From positions 186,001-250,000 of the forward strand of contig NZ_BMCT01000005.1 in assembly GCF_014635325.1 (NCBI RefSeq): 64,000 nucleotides of DNA, read 5' to 3'. This document shows positions 1 through 8,451 of the stretch, in pieces; within the stretch, counting starts at the first letter, position 1, and each line of letters starts with the position of its first letter. Made by a program: the position numbers and the translations under genes. This stretch comes from Azorhizobium oxalatiphilum (GTDB lineage: Bacteria > Pseudomonadota > Alphaproteobacteria > Rhizobiales > Xanthobacteraceae). The notes under the pieces were generated by a model that saw only the letters and a list, made by a program, of their open reading frames with translations, was not told the DNA's origin and did not search any database.

Positions 1-339
1 GCGGCCGGCCTGCGCGAGGCGCACGCCGCGTTCCACCGCCAGATAGGCGAAGCGTCCGCCATCCACCGAGAGCACGCCGGGCAGGATGGGCTCGCCTTCC
101 GGGCCGGCCTGCAGGCAGGCGAGGGCGGGCCATTCGGCATCATCGAGCGCGACTTCCGGGATATCGACGGCGCCGCCGAGCGCGGACTGGGCGCGACGCA
201 GCGCCGGGTTGGAGCCGATGACCAGAAGGCGCAGGTCGCCGGAGGCGAGGCGGTCCTTGAGGCGCGCGCACGCCTTGACGATGATTTCCGGACCAATGCC
301 GGCCGGATCACCCATGGTGATCGCCAGATGCGGCGTCAT
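1..339 (-). CDS. pdxA2: PdxA-family dehydrogenase (PdxA2 type), N-terminal part only
   Basis: The gene starts at the ATG at 339-337 and runs off the left edge, so only about 113 N-terminal residues are visible. They begin MTPHLAITMGDPAGIGPEII, the hallmark start of the PdxA family (NAD-dependent 4-hydroxythreonine-4-phosphate dehydrogenase). The start overlaps the stop of the upstream kinase gene by 4 bases (ATGA), so the two are translationally coupled. PdxA paralogues next to a DUF1537 kinase are known as PdxA2 (DtnX/DenX type): they oxidise and decarboxylate 4-phospho-D-threonate or 4-phospho-D-erythronate to dihydroxyacetone phosphate. That role is inferred from the pairing. The missing C-terminal part holds most metal and substrate residues, so true pyridoxal-synthesis PdxA cannot be excluded from sequence alone. 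Confidence 0.88.
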   Translation of the reverse strand, partial: MTPHLAITMGDPAGIGPEIIVKACARLKDRLASGDLRLLVIGSNPALRRAQSALGGAVDIPEVALDDAEWPALACLQAGPEGEPILPGVLSVDGGRFAYLAVERGVRLAQAGR

Positions 340-1445
340 GCCTCTTCTCCTTCGCACGTTGAGATCAGCCGCCGCAGCAGCGAGGGGGCGCCGAACGCGC
401 CGGATTTCGAGACGACATGCACGCCGTCGAAGCGGCCGCCGCGCAGGATCGAGCACGGCACGCCCGCCTCGATCTGGCCGTAGAGGTCGAGCCGCTCCGC
501 GCCGAGCGCGAGGCAGAGGCCGCGCAGCGTCTCGCCGCCGGAGACGACGAGGGTGGCGGGCGGCGTCATCTGCTCCAGCACCCGGGCGAACTCCTCCGCG
601 ATGCGGGCGGCGGCGGTTTCGCGTGGTGTTCCGTCCGGCAGCGACAGCGTCGCGAGCACCACGCCCCGCGCCGTCATGTGGTCCGCCAGCGTGCGGGCGC
701 TGGCGGGACCGCCATCCGTGAGCGCGAGGACGGCATCCCCGCAGGCGGACAGCTGGGTGCGGGTGACTGAATGGTCGGTGCCGAACAGGCCGAGCAGTGG
801 CCGTGGCAGTTGGGCCGGGGCGACCTCAGCGCGGCCGCTGACCCCCGCGAGCGCAACCGCCAGGCCGCCGCTACCGCACCAGAGCGTTGTGCCGGGGCAG
901 GTCCGGGCCGCCGCGGCGATGGCGGCGAGGTCGGCGTCGGTTTCCGCATCCCACAGGCTGATGCCGTCCGGTACCGGATCGCCGGGGCGGCATAGACGGA
1001 CCGCGTGGCCCTCCGCCGCAAGACCGGCTGTCAGATCGGCCCCCACAGGGTGGCGGGCGCCGTCGCGGCAGAGATGCTGGATGCCGCCCGACGTGATGCG
1101 GCCATGATGGGGAAATGCGGGAGCGATGATGCAGCGGGTGGGCGCGAGGGCCTCCATCCAGCCTGCGATCTCGGCTGCCGCCTGCCCACGCAGCAGGCTG
1201 TCGAGCTTGGCGTAGAAGAGGGCGTTGCGATCGCGGGGCAGGTCGCGCACCAGCCCGGTGAGGGCACGGCGGGCGCTGGCTCCGTCGGCCTCCCGCGTGC
1301 CGCTGTCCAGCGCCAGGCTGGCGGGGGCCGCGCCGGCCGGCGGCCGGTGCCAGTAGACGGGAATGTGCTGGCCGGGCGCCACAAAGGAGATGGCGGCGTC
1401 GAGCGCACCTGTCAGGTCGTCAGCGATCAGGCGCACGGCCGTCAT
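336..1445 (-). CDS. dtnK: DUF1537 four-carbon acid sugar kinase (D-threonate/D-erythronate kinase type)
   Basis: A protein of about 369 residues. The N-terminal domain opens MTAVRLIADDLTGALDAA; the DDLTG motif is typical of the sugar-binding domain of the DUF1537 (OtnK/DtnK) family. The C-terminal half carries the nucleotide-binding domain with a glycine-rich VSGGETLRG segment. Family members phosphorylate C4 acid sugars at O4 using ATP. I chose the ATG at 1445-1443 over an in-frame ATG at 1475 because family proteins start just before the DDLTG strand; a GAAAGG lies upstream. The gene is upstream of, and coupled by a 4-base overlap to, the PdxA2 gene. It is divergent from the GntR gene across a palindrome-rich intergenic region, so joint control is likely. 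The exact substrate (D-threonate, D-erythronate or another C4 acid) cannot be read from the sequence. Confidence 0.87.
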   Translation of the reverse strand: MTAVRLIADDLTGALDAAISFVAPGQHIPVYWHRPPAGAAPASLALDSGTREADGASARRALTGLVRDLPRDRNALFYAKLDSLLRGQAAAEIAGWMEALAPTRCIIAPAFPHHGRITSGGIQHLCRDGARHPVGADLTAGLAAEGHAVRLCRPGDPVPDGISLWDAETDADLAAIAAAARTCPGTTLWCGSGGLAVALAGVSGRAEVAPAQLPRPLLGLFGTDHSVTRTQLSACGDAVLALTDGGPASARTLADHMTARGVVLATLSLPDGTPRETAAARIAEEFARVLEQMTPPATLVVSGGETLRGLCLALGAERLDLYGQIEAGVPCSILRGGRFDGVHVVSKSGAFGAPSLLRRLISTCEGEEA

Positions 1446-1560
1446 CGGCTGTGCCTTTCGATCTGCCGCGTCCACGCGCCCGCAACCCTGACCGCCACCG
1501 TTGCCCTCCCTGATGCGGCGGTGAGGCCACCGCTCGTTTGCGGATTTGCATAGGCGTCGG

Positions 1561-1592
1561 TGACATTAGTGTCAACATGTTGTAAAGTTGAC
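1561..1592. promoter_or_regulatory. Nested inverted repeats, candidate GntR operator
   Basis: The divergent region between the kinase and GntR genes holds three overlapping dyads: TGACA-N4-TGTCA (1561-1574), the self-complementary CAACATGTTG (1573-1582), and GTCAAC-N10-GTTGAC (1571-1592). FadR-subfamily GntR regulators bind short palindromes in such divergent regions, so this is a reasonable operator for the neighbouring regulator. The dyads are seen directly; their function is inferred. Confidence 0.45.
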
Positions 1593-1745
1593 CAATCGTC
1601 TGACCTGAGCGGCGCGCGTCGGGTGGGGTTGCCAAGTTCGAATTGCAACGCAAATTGTAGCAATGACAAGCTGGTGCCCCGCGGCGCGCGCCCTGCGCGA
1701 TGCGCCCTGCAGTGGGCCGTGCGAAACGATTGCTGGAAACATGTA

Positions 1746-2528
1746 ATGCCCGACCGGGATTCCGTCGAACACTCTGCCGAAACGGCGACTGCCCATGCGG
1801 GAAGCGAGGGGGAGGGCGACCGTGCGCCCCGTACGCCGCTCGTGCAGCGTGCCTACCAGATGCTGCTGACCAAGATCAGCCGCGGTGAATATCAGCCCGA
1901 CGAAAAGCTGCCCGGCGAGCACGAGTTGGCCTCAACCTTTCTGGTGTCGCGGCCGATCATCCGCGAAGCGTTGAAGCGCCTGCGTGAGGACGGCCTCATC
2001 TATTCCCGCCAGGGGGCGGGCAGCTTCGTGAAAAAGCGGGTGGAGGAGGAGGCGCGGTCCATCGGCTATTCGCCGGTCGAGACCATTGCCGACATCCAGC
2101 GCTGCTACGAGTTCCGCCTCACCATCGAGCCCGACCACGCGTATTACGCGGCTTTGCGCTGGAACGATTCGGCGCTTGCCGTCATTGCCAGCGCGCTGGA
2201 TCTGATGCGGGACGCCACCAATGCCCGGCGGCATCGCGAGGATGCGGACTATGCCTTCCACTGCGCCATCGCTCAGGCGACGAACAACCACTATTACATC
2301 TCCTCCATGCTGGCGCTGAAGGATCACATCGCTGTCGGCATGAAGTTTCATGGCGCCTCGCTGATGGGGCCGCGACCGGCGCTGATCGGCGTGTTCGACG
2401 AGCATCAATCCATCTACGAGTCCATTCGCGTCCGGGACGCTGTGACTGCGCGCGAGACCATGCGCAAGCATCTGGAAGGGTCGCGGGACCGCATCTTCGA
2501 AGGACGGACGCTCGACCTGTCGCTCTGA
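1746..2528 (+). CDS. GntR-family transcriptional regulator (FadR/FCD type)
   Basis: About 260 residues. The N-terminal third has a winged helix-turn-helix with the GntR pattern LPGEHELASTFLVSRPIIRE followed by AL.RL..DGLI.SRQGAGSFV. The C-terminal two thirds are helical and fit an FCD ligand-binding domain. The reading frame stays open upstream to 1560, but the ATG at 1746 puts a normal-length N-terminal tail before the HTH; the upstream frame has poor protein-like composition. It faces the kinase/pdxA2 pair and lies directly upstream of the TctCBA-lar genes, so it probably controls both arms in response to the imported acid. FCD regulators usually repress until a small carboxylate ligand binds. 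Confidence 0.88.
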   Translation: MPDRDSVEHSAETATAHAGSEGEGDRAPRTPLVQRAYQMLLTKISRGEYQPDEKLPGEHELASTFLVSRPIIREALKRLREDGLIYSRQGAGSFVKKRVEEEARSIGYSPVETIADIQRCYEFRLTIEPDHAYYAALRWNDSALAVIASALDLMRDATNARRHREDADYAFHCAIAQATNNHYYISSMLALKDHIAVGMKFHGASLMGPRPALIGVFDEHQSIYESIRVRDAVTARETMRKHLEGSRDRIFEGRTLDLSL

Positions 2529-2609
2529 TTCGTGCCTGCGCCATCGTGGCGCGAGAGGCGGCGCAGACCGGCCTGCGGTGTTGATACGCAGGCGTTGCGG
2601 CGTGTTACA

Positions 2610-2620
2610 TCTTGACAAGA
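2610..2620. promoter_or_regulatory. TCTTG-A-CAAGA palindrome upstream of tctC
   Basis: A perfect 11-base dyad, TCTTGACAAGA, lies about 145 bases before the tctC start and contains a TTGACA that could act as a -35 element. No good -10 element sits at the right distance, so I call it only as a possible operator/promoter site for the importer operon. The rest of the 2529-2763 gap shows nothing else clear. Confidence 0.25.
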
Positions 2621-2763
2621 AGTGGACAAATATTCAGGTTGCCCTCGGACATTGTTCCGCAGGGAGGGCGGTGCCGCCTGCCCAAAATCGGTGCCGCCCG
2701 TTTCGGTGCCTCATCCAAGCGCTTGTAAACAAGAGCGCAGCCAAGAGACATACGGAGGAAGTT

Positions 2764-3738
2764 GTGAAACTCGCATCCCTCGCCGCAACCTGTTTGGCCC
2801 TTGCGCTGGGCGCCGCACCGGCGCTGGCGGACACGGCCTATCCCTCGAAGGCGGTCACGATCGTCGTGCCGTTCTCGGCGGGCGGCACGGCCGACATCAT
2901 CGCCCGCATGGCGGCGGAGCATCTGCAGAAGAAGCTGGGCCAGCCCTTCGTGGTCGAAAACATCGGCGGCGGCGGCGGTGTGGCCGGGGTGGAGAAGGTG
3001 GTGAAGGCGGCGCCCGATGGCTACACGCTTGCGCTCGCCTCGACGTCGAACCTCTCCGTTCATCCCACGCTCTACGGCGCGAAGTTCCCGTACCAGACCC
3101 TGCGTGACCTGAAGCCGATCAGCCAGGTCAGCGTGGTGCCGAACATCCTCGTCATCAATCCGGACAAGATCCCTGCGCGCAACGTGCCGGATCTCATCGC
3201 CTATCTGAAGGCCAATCCGGACAAGGTCTCCTTCGGCTCCTCCGGCACCGGCACCACCCAGCATCTGGCCGGCGAGCTGTTCATGCAGCGCACCGGAACC
3301 AAGATGGTGCACATCCCCTACAAGGGCTCCAGTGCCATGCTGCCGGACCTGCTCTCCGGCACCGTCGAACTGTCCTTCGACAATGTCCCGCTGCTGCTGC
3401 CGCACGTGAAGTCGGGCAAGCTCATCGCCCTGGCGGTGGCCACGCCGGATCGGCAGGATTTCGACAAGAACCTGCCGACTGTTGCCGAGACGGTGCCCGG
3501 CTTCGAGGCAACCGCGTGGCATGGCTTCCTGGCCCCGGCGAAAACCCCGGACGCCATCACCGACAAGCTGTCGACCGAGATCCAGGCCTTCATGAAGCAG
3601 CCTGAGACCATCAAGAAAATGCAGGAACTTGGCATGACGCCGATGGCGACCACGCCGGCCGAGTTCACCGACCTCATCAAGTCGATGACTGTCCAGTGGA
3701 AGGACGTCATCGAGAAGGGCAACATCAAGCCCAACTGA
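2764..3738 (+). CDS. tctC: TctC/Bug-family periplasmic solute-binding protein of a tripartite tricarboxylate transporter
   Basis: About 324 residues, starting at a GTG with a strong GGAGGAA at 2754-2760. It opens with a cleavable signal peptide ending AAPALA before DTAYPSKAV. The mature protein has the Bug-family pattern: YP.K.V.IVVPFSAGGTAD near the start, then VENIGGGGGVAG and later VHIPYKGSSAMLPDLLSG. It is secreted to the periplasm, where it captures a carboxylate and hands it to TctA/TctB. It is followed by tctB and tctA with an intergenic hairpin that could favour excess binding protein. Bug proteins bind very diverse acids, so the ligand is inferred from context to be a hydroxy or sugar acid. 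Confidence 0.95.
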   Translation: MKLASLAATCLALALGAAPALADTAYPSKAVTIVVPFSAGGTADIIARMAAEHLQKKLGQPFVVENIGGGGGVAGVEKVVKAAPDGYTLALASTSNLSVHPTLYGAKFPYQTLRDLKPISQVSVVPNILVINPDKIPARNVPDLIAYLKANPDKVSFGSSGTGTTQHLAGELFMQRTGTKMVHIPYKGSSAMLPDLLSGTVELSFDNVPLLLPHVKSGKLIALAVATPDRQDFDKNLPTVAETVPGFEATAWHGFLAPAKTPDAITDKLSTEIQAFMKQPETIKKMQELGMTPMATTPAEFTDLIKSMTVQWKDVIEKGNIKPN

Positions 3739-3748
3739 CATCGTCGCG

Positions 3749-3776
3749 GCGGGGAGGCGCCAGGCGTCCTCCCCGC
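3749..3776 (+). terminator. Intercistronic stem-loop between tctC and tctB
   Basis: Perfect 9-base arms GCGGGGAGG (3749-3757) and CCTCCCCGC (3768-3776) enclose a 10-base loop, followed by a short T-rich stretch (TCATTTCTGCATTTC). It starts about 10 bases after the tctC stop. It could attenuate transcription or protect the tctC message, which would explain a high binding-protein to permease ratio. There is no clean T-run, so full termination is unlikely. Confidence 0.5.
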
Positions 3777-3814
3777 GTCATTTCTGCATTTCTCAGGTAT
3801 TCGGACGCGCTGCG

Positions 3815-4285
3815 ATGAACGGCAAATCCCCGCTCAAGGCCCTGCTCAGTCAGGATGCCCTTTCCGGTTTCATGTTCATGGCCTTCGCCGGCGGTTTCGC
3901 CTGGCTGGCCCAGGATCTGTCGCTGGGCACCGCCCTGCGTATGGGGGCAGGGTATTTCCCCCTCATCCTGTCTGCCCTGCTGGGGCTGATCGGATTGTTC
4001 ATTCTCGTGCGCGCCCTGCTGGGCGACGGCGGCGAGATGACGCCGTTCGCATGGCGCGGTCTCCTGCTGGTCGTCGCGTCCGTGCTCGTGTTCGGCTTCG
4101 GCCTCTCCGGCCTTGGCCTCGGCCCCTGTGTCGCCATCGCCACCGTGCTCGCCACCATGGCCAGCGGTCAGGTGAGCCTGCGCATGGCCGTGGTTCTTGC
4201 CGTGGTGCTGGTGATCTTCACCTGGGCCGTTTTCATTCTTGGGCTTGGACTGCCGATCGCCCTGATCGGTACCTGGCTGTCCTGA
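3815..4285 (+). CDS. tctB: TctB-family small membrane subunit
   Basis: 156 residues with four hydrophobic segments at about residues 17-33, 45-65, 80-108 and 118-150, which is the usual size and layout of TctB. The sequence is poorly conserved across the family, so the call leans on position between tctC and tctA and on topology. It forms the inner-membrane permease with TctA; transport is thought to be driven by an ion gradient. The ATG at 3815 has only a weak upstream ribosome binding site. Confidence 0.9.
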   Translation: MNGKSPLKALLSQDALSGFMFMAFAGGFAWLAQDLSLGTALRMGAGYFPLILSALLGLIGLFILVRALLGDGGEMTPFAWRGLLLVVASVLVFGFGLSGLGLGPCVAIATVLATMASGQVSLRMAVVLAVVLVIFTWAVFILGLGLPIALIGTWLS

Positions 4286-4300
4286 CGAAGGATCGGCGCG

Positions 4301-5800
4301 TTGGACCTCATCAGCAATCTCGCGCTCGGCTTCGCCACCAGCCTGAGCCTCTACAATCTGTTCTACTGCTTCATCGGCGCGCTGTTCGGAACGCTCATCG
4401 GCGTCCTCCCCGGCCTCGGCCCGGTGGCCACCATAGCCATGCTGCTGCCGATCACGTTCGGCCTCGAGCCGGTGTCGGCGCTGATCATGCTCGCCGGCAT
4501 CTATTACGGCGCGCAATACGGCGGCTCCACCACTGCCATCCTCATCAACCTGCCGGGTGAGAGCACCTCGGTCGTCACCGCCCTCGACGGCTATCAGATG
4601 GCCCGCCAGGGCAAGGCCGGCAAGGCGCTGGCGACCGCTGCGCTGGGCTCCTTCTTCGCCGGCACGGTCACGACCATCTTCATCGCGCTGTTCGCGCCGC
4701 CGCTGGCCAATCTGGCGTTGCAGTTCGGCCCGCCGGAATATTTCGCGCTGATGGTGCTCGGCCTCATCGCGTCGATCACGCTGGCCTCCGGCTCGCTGAT
4801 CAAGGCACTGGCCATGATCCTGCTCGGCCTGCTGCTCGGCCTCGTCGGCCGGGACGTCTACACCACGGAGGCGCGCTTCACCTTCGATCTGGAGAACCTC
4901 AGTGACGGACTCCAGTTCGTGGCGCTGGCCATGGGCGTCTATGGCATCGGCGAGATCGTGCGTAACCTGGAGACGCCCGAGCAGCGCTCGGTGGCGGTGT
5001 CCAAGGTCGGCGGGCTGATGCTGTCGAAGGCGGAGTTCCTGCGCATCACGCCGCCGGTCCTGCGCGGCACCGGGCTCGGTGCCATCCTCGGCATCCTGCC
5101 GGGCGGCGGCGCACTGCTCTCGTCCTTCGCCTCCTATGCGCTGGAAAAGAAGCTGTCGCGCAATCCTGCCGAGTTCGGGCGGGGCGCCATCGAAGGCGTC
5201 GCGGGGCCGGAGAGTGCCAACAATGCCGGTGCCCAGTCCTCCTTCATCCCCATGCTGACGCTCGGCATTCCGTCCAATCCGGTGATGGCGCTGATGGTCG
5301 GTGCGCTTGTCATCCACGGCATCACGCCGGGGCCGTCCTTCGTCACCGACAAGCCGGACCTGTTCTGGGGCCTCGTGGCCTCCATGTGGGTCGGCAATCT
5401 CATGCTGGTGGTGCTCAACCTGCCGCTCATCGGCATCTGGGTGCGCCTGCTCACCGTCCCCTACAATTATCTGTTCCCGGCCATCATCGTGTTCTCCGCC
5501 ATCGGCGTGTTCAGCGTGAACAACAGCACGGCCGACGTGCTGGTGATGGCGGGCATGGGCGTGTTCGGCTACGTGCTCTACAAGCTCAACTGCGAGCCCG
5601 CGCCGCTGCTGCTCGGCTTCATCCTGGGGCCGATGCTGGAGGAGAACCTGCGCCGCTCCATGCTGCTGTTCCGCGGCGATGCGACCCAGTTCCTCACCCG
5701 TCCGCTGACCGCCACGCTGCTCGGCATCGCGCTGGTGAGCCTCATCGTGGTGCTGCTGCCCAACATCTCCCGCAAGCGCGAAGTGGTGTTCAAGGAGTAG
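4301..5800 (+). CDS. tctA: TctA-family large permease subunit
   Basis: 499 residues of polytopic membrane protein with the conserved TctA blocks: GTLIGVLPGLGPVATIAMLLP near residues 29-49, GIYYGAQYGGSTTAILINLP at about 67-86, and a second GAILGILPGGGALLSSFASY half-repeat near 263-282. The two LPG repeats reflect the internal duplication of the family. Translation starts at a TTG, supported by GAAGGAT at 4286-4292. This is the main translocation subunit. The gene is followed after about 50 bases by the LarA-like gene, so imported acid and nickel-dependent racemase are probably made together. Confidence 0.95.
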   Translation: MDLISNLALGFATSLSLYNLFYCFIGALFGTLIGVLPGLGPVATIAMLLPITFGLEPVSALIMLAGIYYGAQYGGSTTAILINLPGESTSVVTALDGYQMARQGKAGKALATAALGSFFAGTVTTIFIALFAPPLANLALQFGPPEYFALMVLGLIASITLASGSLIKALAMILLGLLLGLVGRDVYTTEARFTFDLENLSDGLQFVALAMGVYGIGEIVRNLETPEQRSVAVSKVGGLMLSKAEFLRITPPVLRGTGLGAILGILPGGGALLSSFASYALEKKLSRNPAEFGRGAIEGVAGPESANNAGAQSSFIPMLTLGIPSNPVMALMVGALVIHGITPGPSFVTDKPDLFWGLVASMWVGNLMLVVLNLPLIGIWVRLLTVPYNYLFPAIIVFSAIGVFSVNNSTADVLVMAGMGVFGYVLYKLNCEPAPLLLGFILGPMLEENLRRSMLLFRGDATQFLTRPLTATLLGIALVSLIVVLLPNISRKREVVFKE

Positions 5801-5851
5801 GGTGGGCCCGCAGCCCGCCCAAACATAACAAGACGCGTTGGAGGAATGGCG

Positions 5852-7174
5852 ATGCGGCCGGGTTACGTGAAGCTCGTCGAGAACGTGGCGCTGCCGCGCA
5901 TGGCACTGGTCCGCCAGAACTTTGATGCGCAGGACGTGGACGACGTCGCCCGCACCGTTCACGACGCCATCGCCGGGGCGGGTTTCGTCCGCGACCGCAT
6001 CCGCCCCGGCATGTCGGTGGCGTTGACCGTCGGCAGCCGGGGTCTCGCCAGCCTGCCGGAGCTGGTGCGCGCCATCGTCGCCGAACTGAAGGCGCTCGGT
6101 GCCGAGCCCTTCATCGTGCCTTCGATGGGCAGCCACGGCGGCGCCACCGCCGAAGGCCAGACCAAGGTCCTCGCCCAGCTCGGCGTGACCGAGGCCAGTG
6201 CCGGCTGCCCCATCCGTTCCAGCATGGAAACGGTGGAGGTGGGCGTGCTGGACAATGGCATGTCGGTGCGCATCGACCGGCTGGCCTATGAGGCGGACGG
6301 CATCGTGCTGTTCAACCGCATCAAGCCGCACAGCGCCTTTCGCTGGGAGAATGAGAGCGGCCTCGCCAAGATGCTGTCCATCGGGCTCGGCAAGCAATCG
6401 GGCGCGGACAACTGCCACGCCTGGGGCTTCAATTATGTGGGCCGCTTCGTGGTGGAGATGGCGCGGGTAAAGCTCGCCACCTGCAAGGTGCTGTTCGGCA
6501 TCGGCACGGTGGAGAATGCCTATGATCGCCTGTCCAAGGTGGTGGTGCTGCCGCCCGAGGGGATGATCGAGAAGGAGCGGGTCTATCTGGCCGAGGCCAT
6601 GCGCAACATGCCCCGCCTGCCGCTCGGCCCGCTCGACCAGCCTTTGGCATCCGGTCCGCTGGATGTGCTGCTGGTGGACTATGTGGGCAAGGAATTCTCC
6701 GGCAGCGGCATGGATCCGAACATCACCGGCCGCCCCTCGACCACGGCCATCAAGGGCGGTCCCTCCGTGTCGCGCATCTGCGTTCTGGACGTGACCGACA
6801 AGAGCCAGGGCAATGCCAATGGCGTCGCCCGCGCGGACGTCATCACCGAGCGCCTGTTCGACCGCTTCGACCGCGAATCCGTCTACACCAACTCGCTGAC
6901 CTCGGGCGTGCTGATCGCCGCCTCCCTGCCCATGGCGATGCCGGACGAGAAGACTGCCATCCAGGCGGCGGTGAAGACCTGCGAATCCCACACCCCCGAT
7001 GCGATCACCATGATCCGCATTCCCAACACGCTGCACCTCGAATATCTCTACGCCTCCGAGGCGCTCCTGCCGCAGATCGCCGGCCGTCCGGGCGTGGAGA
7101 TCCTGAGCGAGCCCGTGCCGATGCAGTTCGATGCCGCCGGCAAGCTGAAGGATCCGTGGCCGGAGGGCCACTGA
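5852..7174 (+). CDS. LarA-like (DUF2088) nickel-pincer-dependent racemase/epimerase, substrate unknown
   Basis: About 440 residues. The ATG at 5852 sits 6 bases after GGAGGA (5840-5845); an ATG at 5846 is too close to it. The N-terminal DUF2088 region has SMGSHGGATAEGQ (His95), a NRIKPH block (His160), then SGLAKMLSIGLG (Lys173) and NCHAWG (His189). By analogy with Lactiplantibacillus LarA these could be the two catalytic histidines, the lysine that holds the pincer cofactor, and the nickel-ligand histidine; this mapping is by pattern, not alignment. LarC, LarE and LarB follow immediately, supporting cofactor dependence. It differs strongly from classical lactate racemase, and its place between a TctCBA importer and C4-acid catabolic genes argues for another 2-hydroxy acid substrate. 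Confidence 0.85.
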   Translation: MRPGYVKLVENVALPRMALVRQNFDAQDVDDVARTVHDAIAGAGFVRDRIRPGMSVALTVGSRGLASLPELVRAIVAELKALGAEPFIVPSMGSHGGATAEGQTKVLAQLGVTEASAGCPIRSSMETVEVGVLDNGMSVRIDRLAYEADGIVLFNRIKPHSAFRWENESGLAKMLSIGLGKQSGADNCHAWGFNYVGRFVVEMARVKLATCKVLFGIGTVENAYDRLSKVVVLPPEGMIEKERVYLAEAMRNMPRLPLGPLDQPLASGPLDVLLVDYVGKEFSGSGMDPNITGRPSTTAIKGGPSVSRICVLDVTDKSQGNANGVARADVITERLFDRFDRESVYTNSLTSGVLIAASLPMAMPDEKTAIQAAVKTCESHTPDAITMIRIPNTLHLEYLYASEALLPQIAGRPGVEILSEPVPMQFDAAGKLKDPWPEGH

Positions 7175-7188
7175 CGCGGACTCAGGTC

Positions 7189-8451
7189 ATGGGTGAAGGT
7201 CTGCATATCCATCTCGACCCGGTCGGCGGCATCGCCGGGGACATGTTCGTCGCCGCCCTGCTGGCGGCGCGGCCGGATCTGGAGCCGCGGGTGCGGGCGG
7301 ACATCGCCGCCGTCCTGCCGGCGGAAGCGGGGACCTGCCATATCACCGAGGTGGTCTCCGGCGGCATCGCCGCGCGGCACGTGGCGCTGGTCGGCCCCGC
7401 GCATACGGTTGATCACGATCCTCATCACGCCCGTCATCACCATCATCACGACCACCCTCATTCCGGTGGCGCTCACCATCACGGTGATCACACCCACGGC
7501 CATGGCCACGCCGGCCATGTGAGCTTCGCCAGCCTGAAGGCGCGGATCGCGGATGCGGCGCTGTGCAAGGGGACGGCGGATGCCGCGCTGGGCATCCTCA
7601 CAATCCTCGCCAACGCGGAGGCACGCATGCATGCCGTACCGGTGGAAGAGGTGCATTTCCATGAGGTGGGTGACTGGGATTCGCTGATGGACGTGGTGGC
7701 GGCCGGCAGCATCATCGCCGCCCTGTCGCCGGCGCGCTGGAGCGTGTCTTCCTTGCCGCTGGGCGAGGGCATGGTGAGGACGGCGCACGGCCTGCTGCCG
7801 GTGCCCGCGCCTGCCACGACTGAAATCCTCACCGGCTTCGAATGGCGCAATGACGGCATTCCCGGCGAGCGGGTAACGCCCACGGGGGCGGCAATCCTGC
7901 GCTACCTCGTCAGCGATCCGCCGGCTATGCGCCCTGTCACCGCCCGACTGGAAGCCATCGGTTACGGCGCAGGCACGCGGCAGTTGCGCGGTACGCCCAA
8001 CGTGCTCCGGGCCAGTCTATCGCGGACCTCCGGGGCGGCGGGCGAGCATGGGCATCTGCTGGAGATCGACTTCGACATCGACGACATGACCGGCGAAGAG
8101 ATCGCGACGGCTGCTGACCGGCTGCGCGCTCTCGACGGCGTGCGCGACCTGCGGCTGGTGCCGGCCATCGGCAAGAAAGGTCGTCCGCTCACCACCTTCG
8201 CGCTGCTGGTGGAGGCGGGCGCGTTCGACGCGGTGTCCGATCAGATCTTCCTCCAGACCTCGACTCTGGGCCTGCGCTTCCACGCTGTGGAGCGGCGCAT
8301 GCTGGCGCGCACCCTCGGCCAGACCGCTGACGGCCTGCCGGTGAAGCATGCACGGCGGCCGGACGGCAGCCTGACCGCCAAGGTGGAGAGTGACGCGCGC
8401 GTGGGCGATACGCTGGCCGCGCGCCGAACGGCGGGAAGGCTGGACCAATGA
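7189..8451 (+). CDS. larC: LarC nickel insertase for pincer cofactor synthesis
   Basis: About 420 residues. LarC inserts nickel into the thioamide/thioacid pyridinium ligand in a CTP-dependent reaction, the last step of nickel-pincer nucleotide synthesis. The N-terminus has the family signature LDPVGGIAGDMFVAALL. Residues about 73-110 form a very His-rich segment (runs of HHHHH and alternating His/Asp/Gly), a likely nickel store. A conserved VEEVHFHEVG..DSL.D block follows, and the C-terminal ferredoxin-like half has IDFDIDDMTGEEIA. It is one unbroken frame, unlike LarC genes split by a frameshift. A GTG at 7156 overlapping the previous gene is an alternative start; the ATG at 7189 fits the family N-terminus. 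Confidence 0.94.
   Translation: MGEGLHIHLDPVGGIAGDMFVAALLAARPDLEPRVRADIAAVLPAEAGTCHITEVVSGGIAARHVALVGPAHTVDHDPHHARHHHHHDHPHSGGAHHHGDHTHGHGHAGHVSFASLKARIADAALCKGTADAALGILTILANAEARMHAVPVEEVHFHEVGDWDSLMDVVAAGSIIAALSPARWSVSSLPLGEGMVRTAHGLLPVPAPATTEILTGFEWRNDGIPGERVTPTGAAILRYLVSDPPAMRPVTARLEAIGYGAGTRQLRGTPNVLRASLSRTSGAAGEHGHLLEIDFDIDDMTGEEIATAADRLRALDGVRDLRLVPAIGKKGRPLTTFALLVEAGAFDAVSDQIFLQTSTLGLRFHAVERRMLARTLGQTADGLPVKHARRPDGSLTAKVESDARVGDTLAARRTAGRLDQ

Noticed and set aside
3725-7171. A 1148-codon open frame on the minus strand opposite tctB-tctA-larA-like
   Set aside because: It is the antisense shadow of three well-recognised genes, with a His/Gly/Gln/Arg/Asp-rich composition typical of complementary frames in high-GC DNA and no domain.
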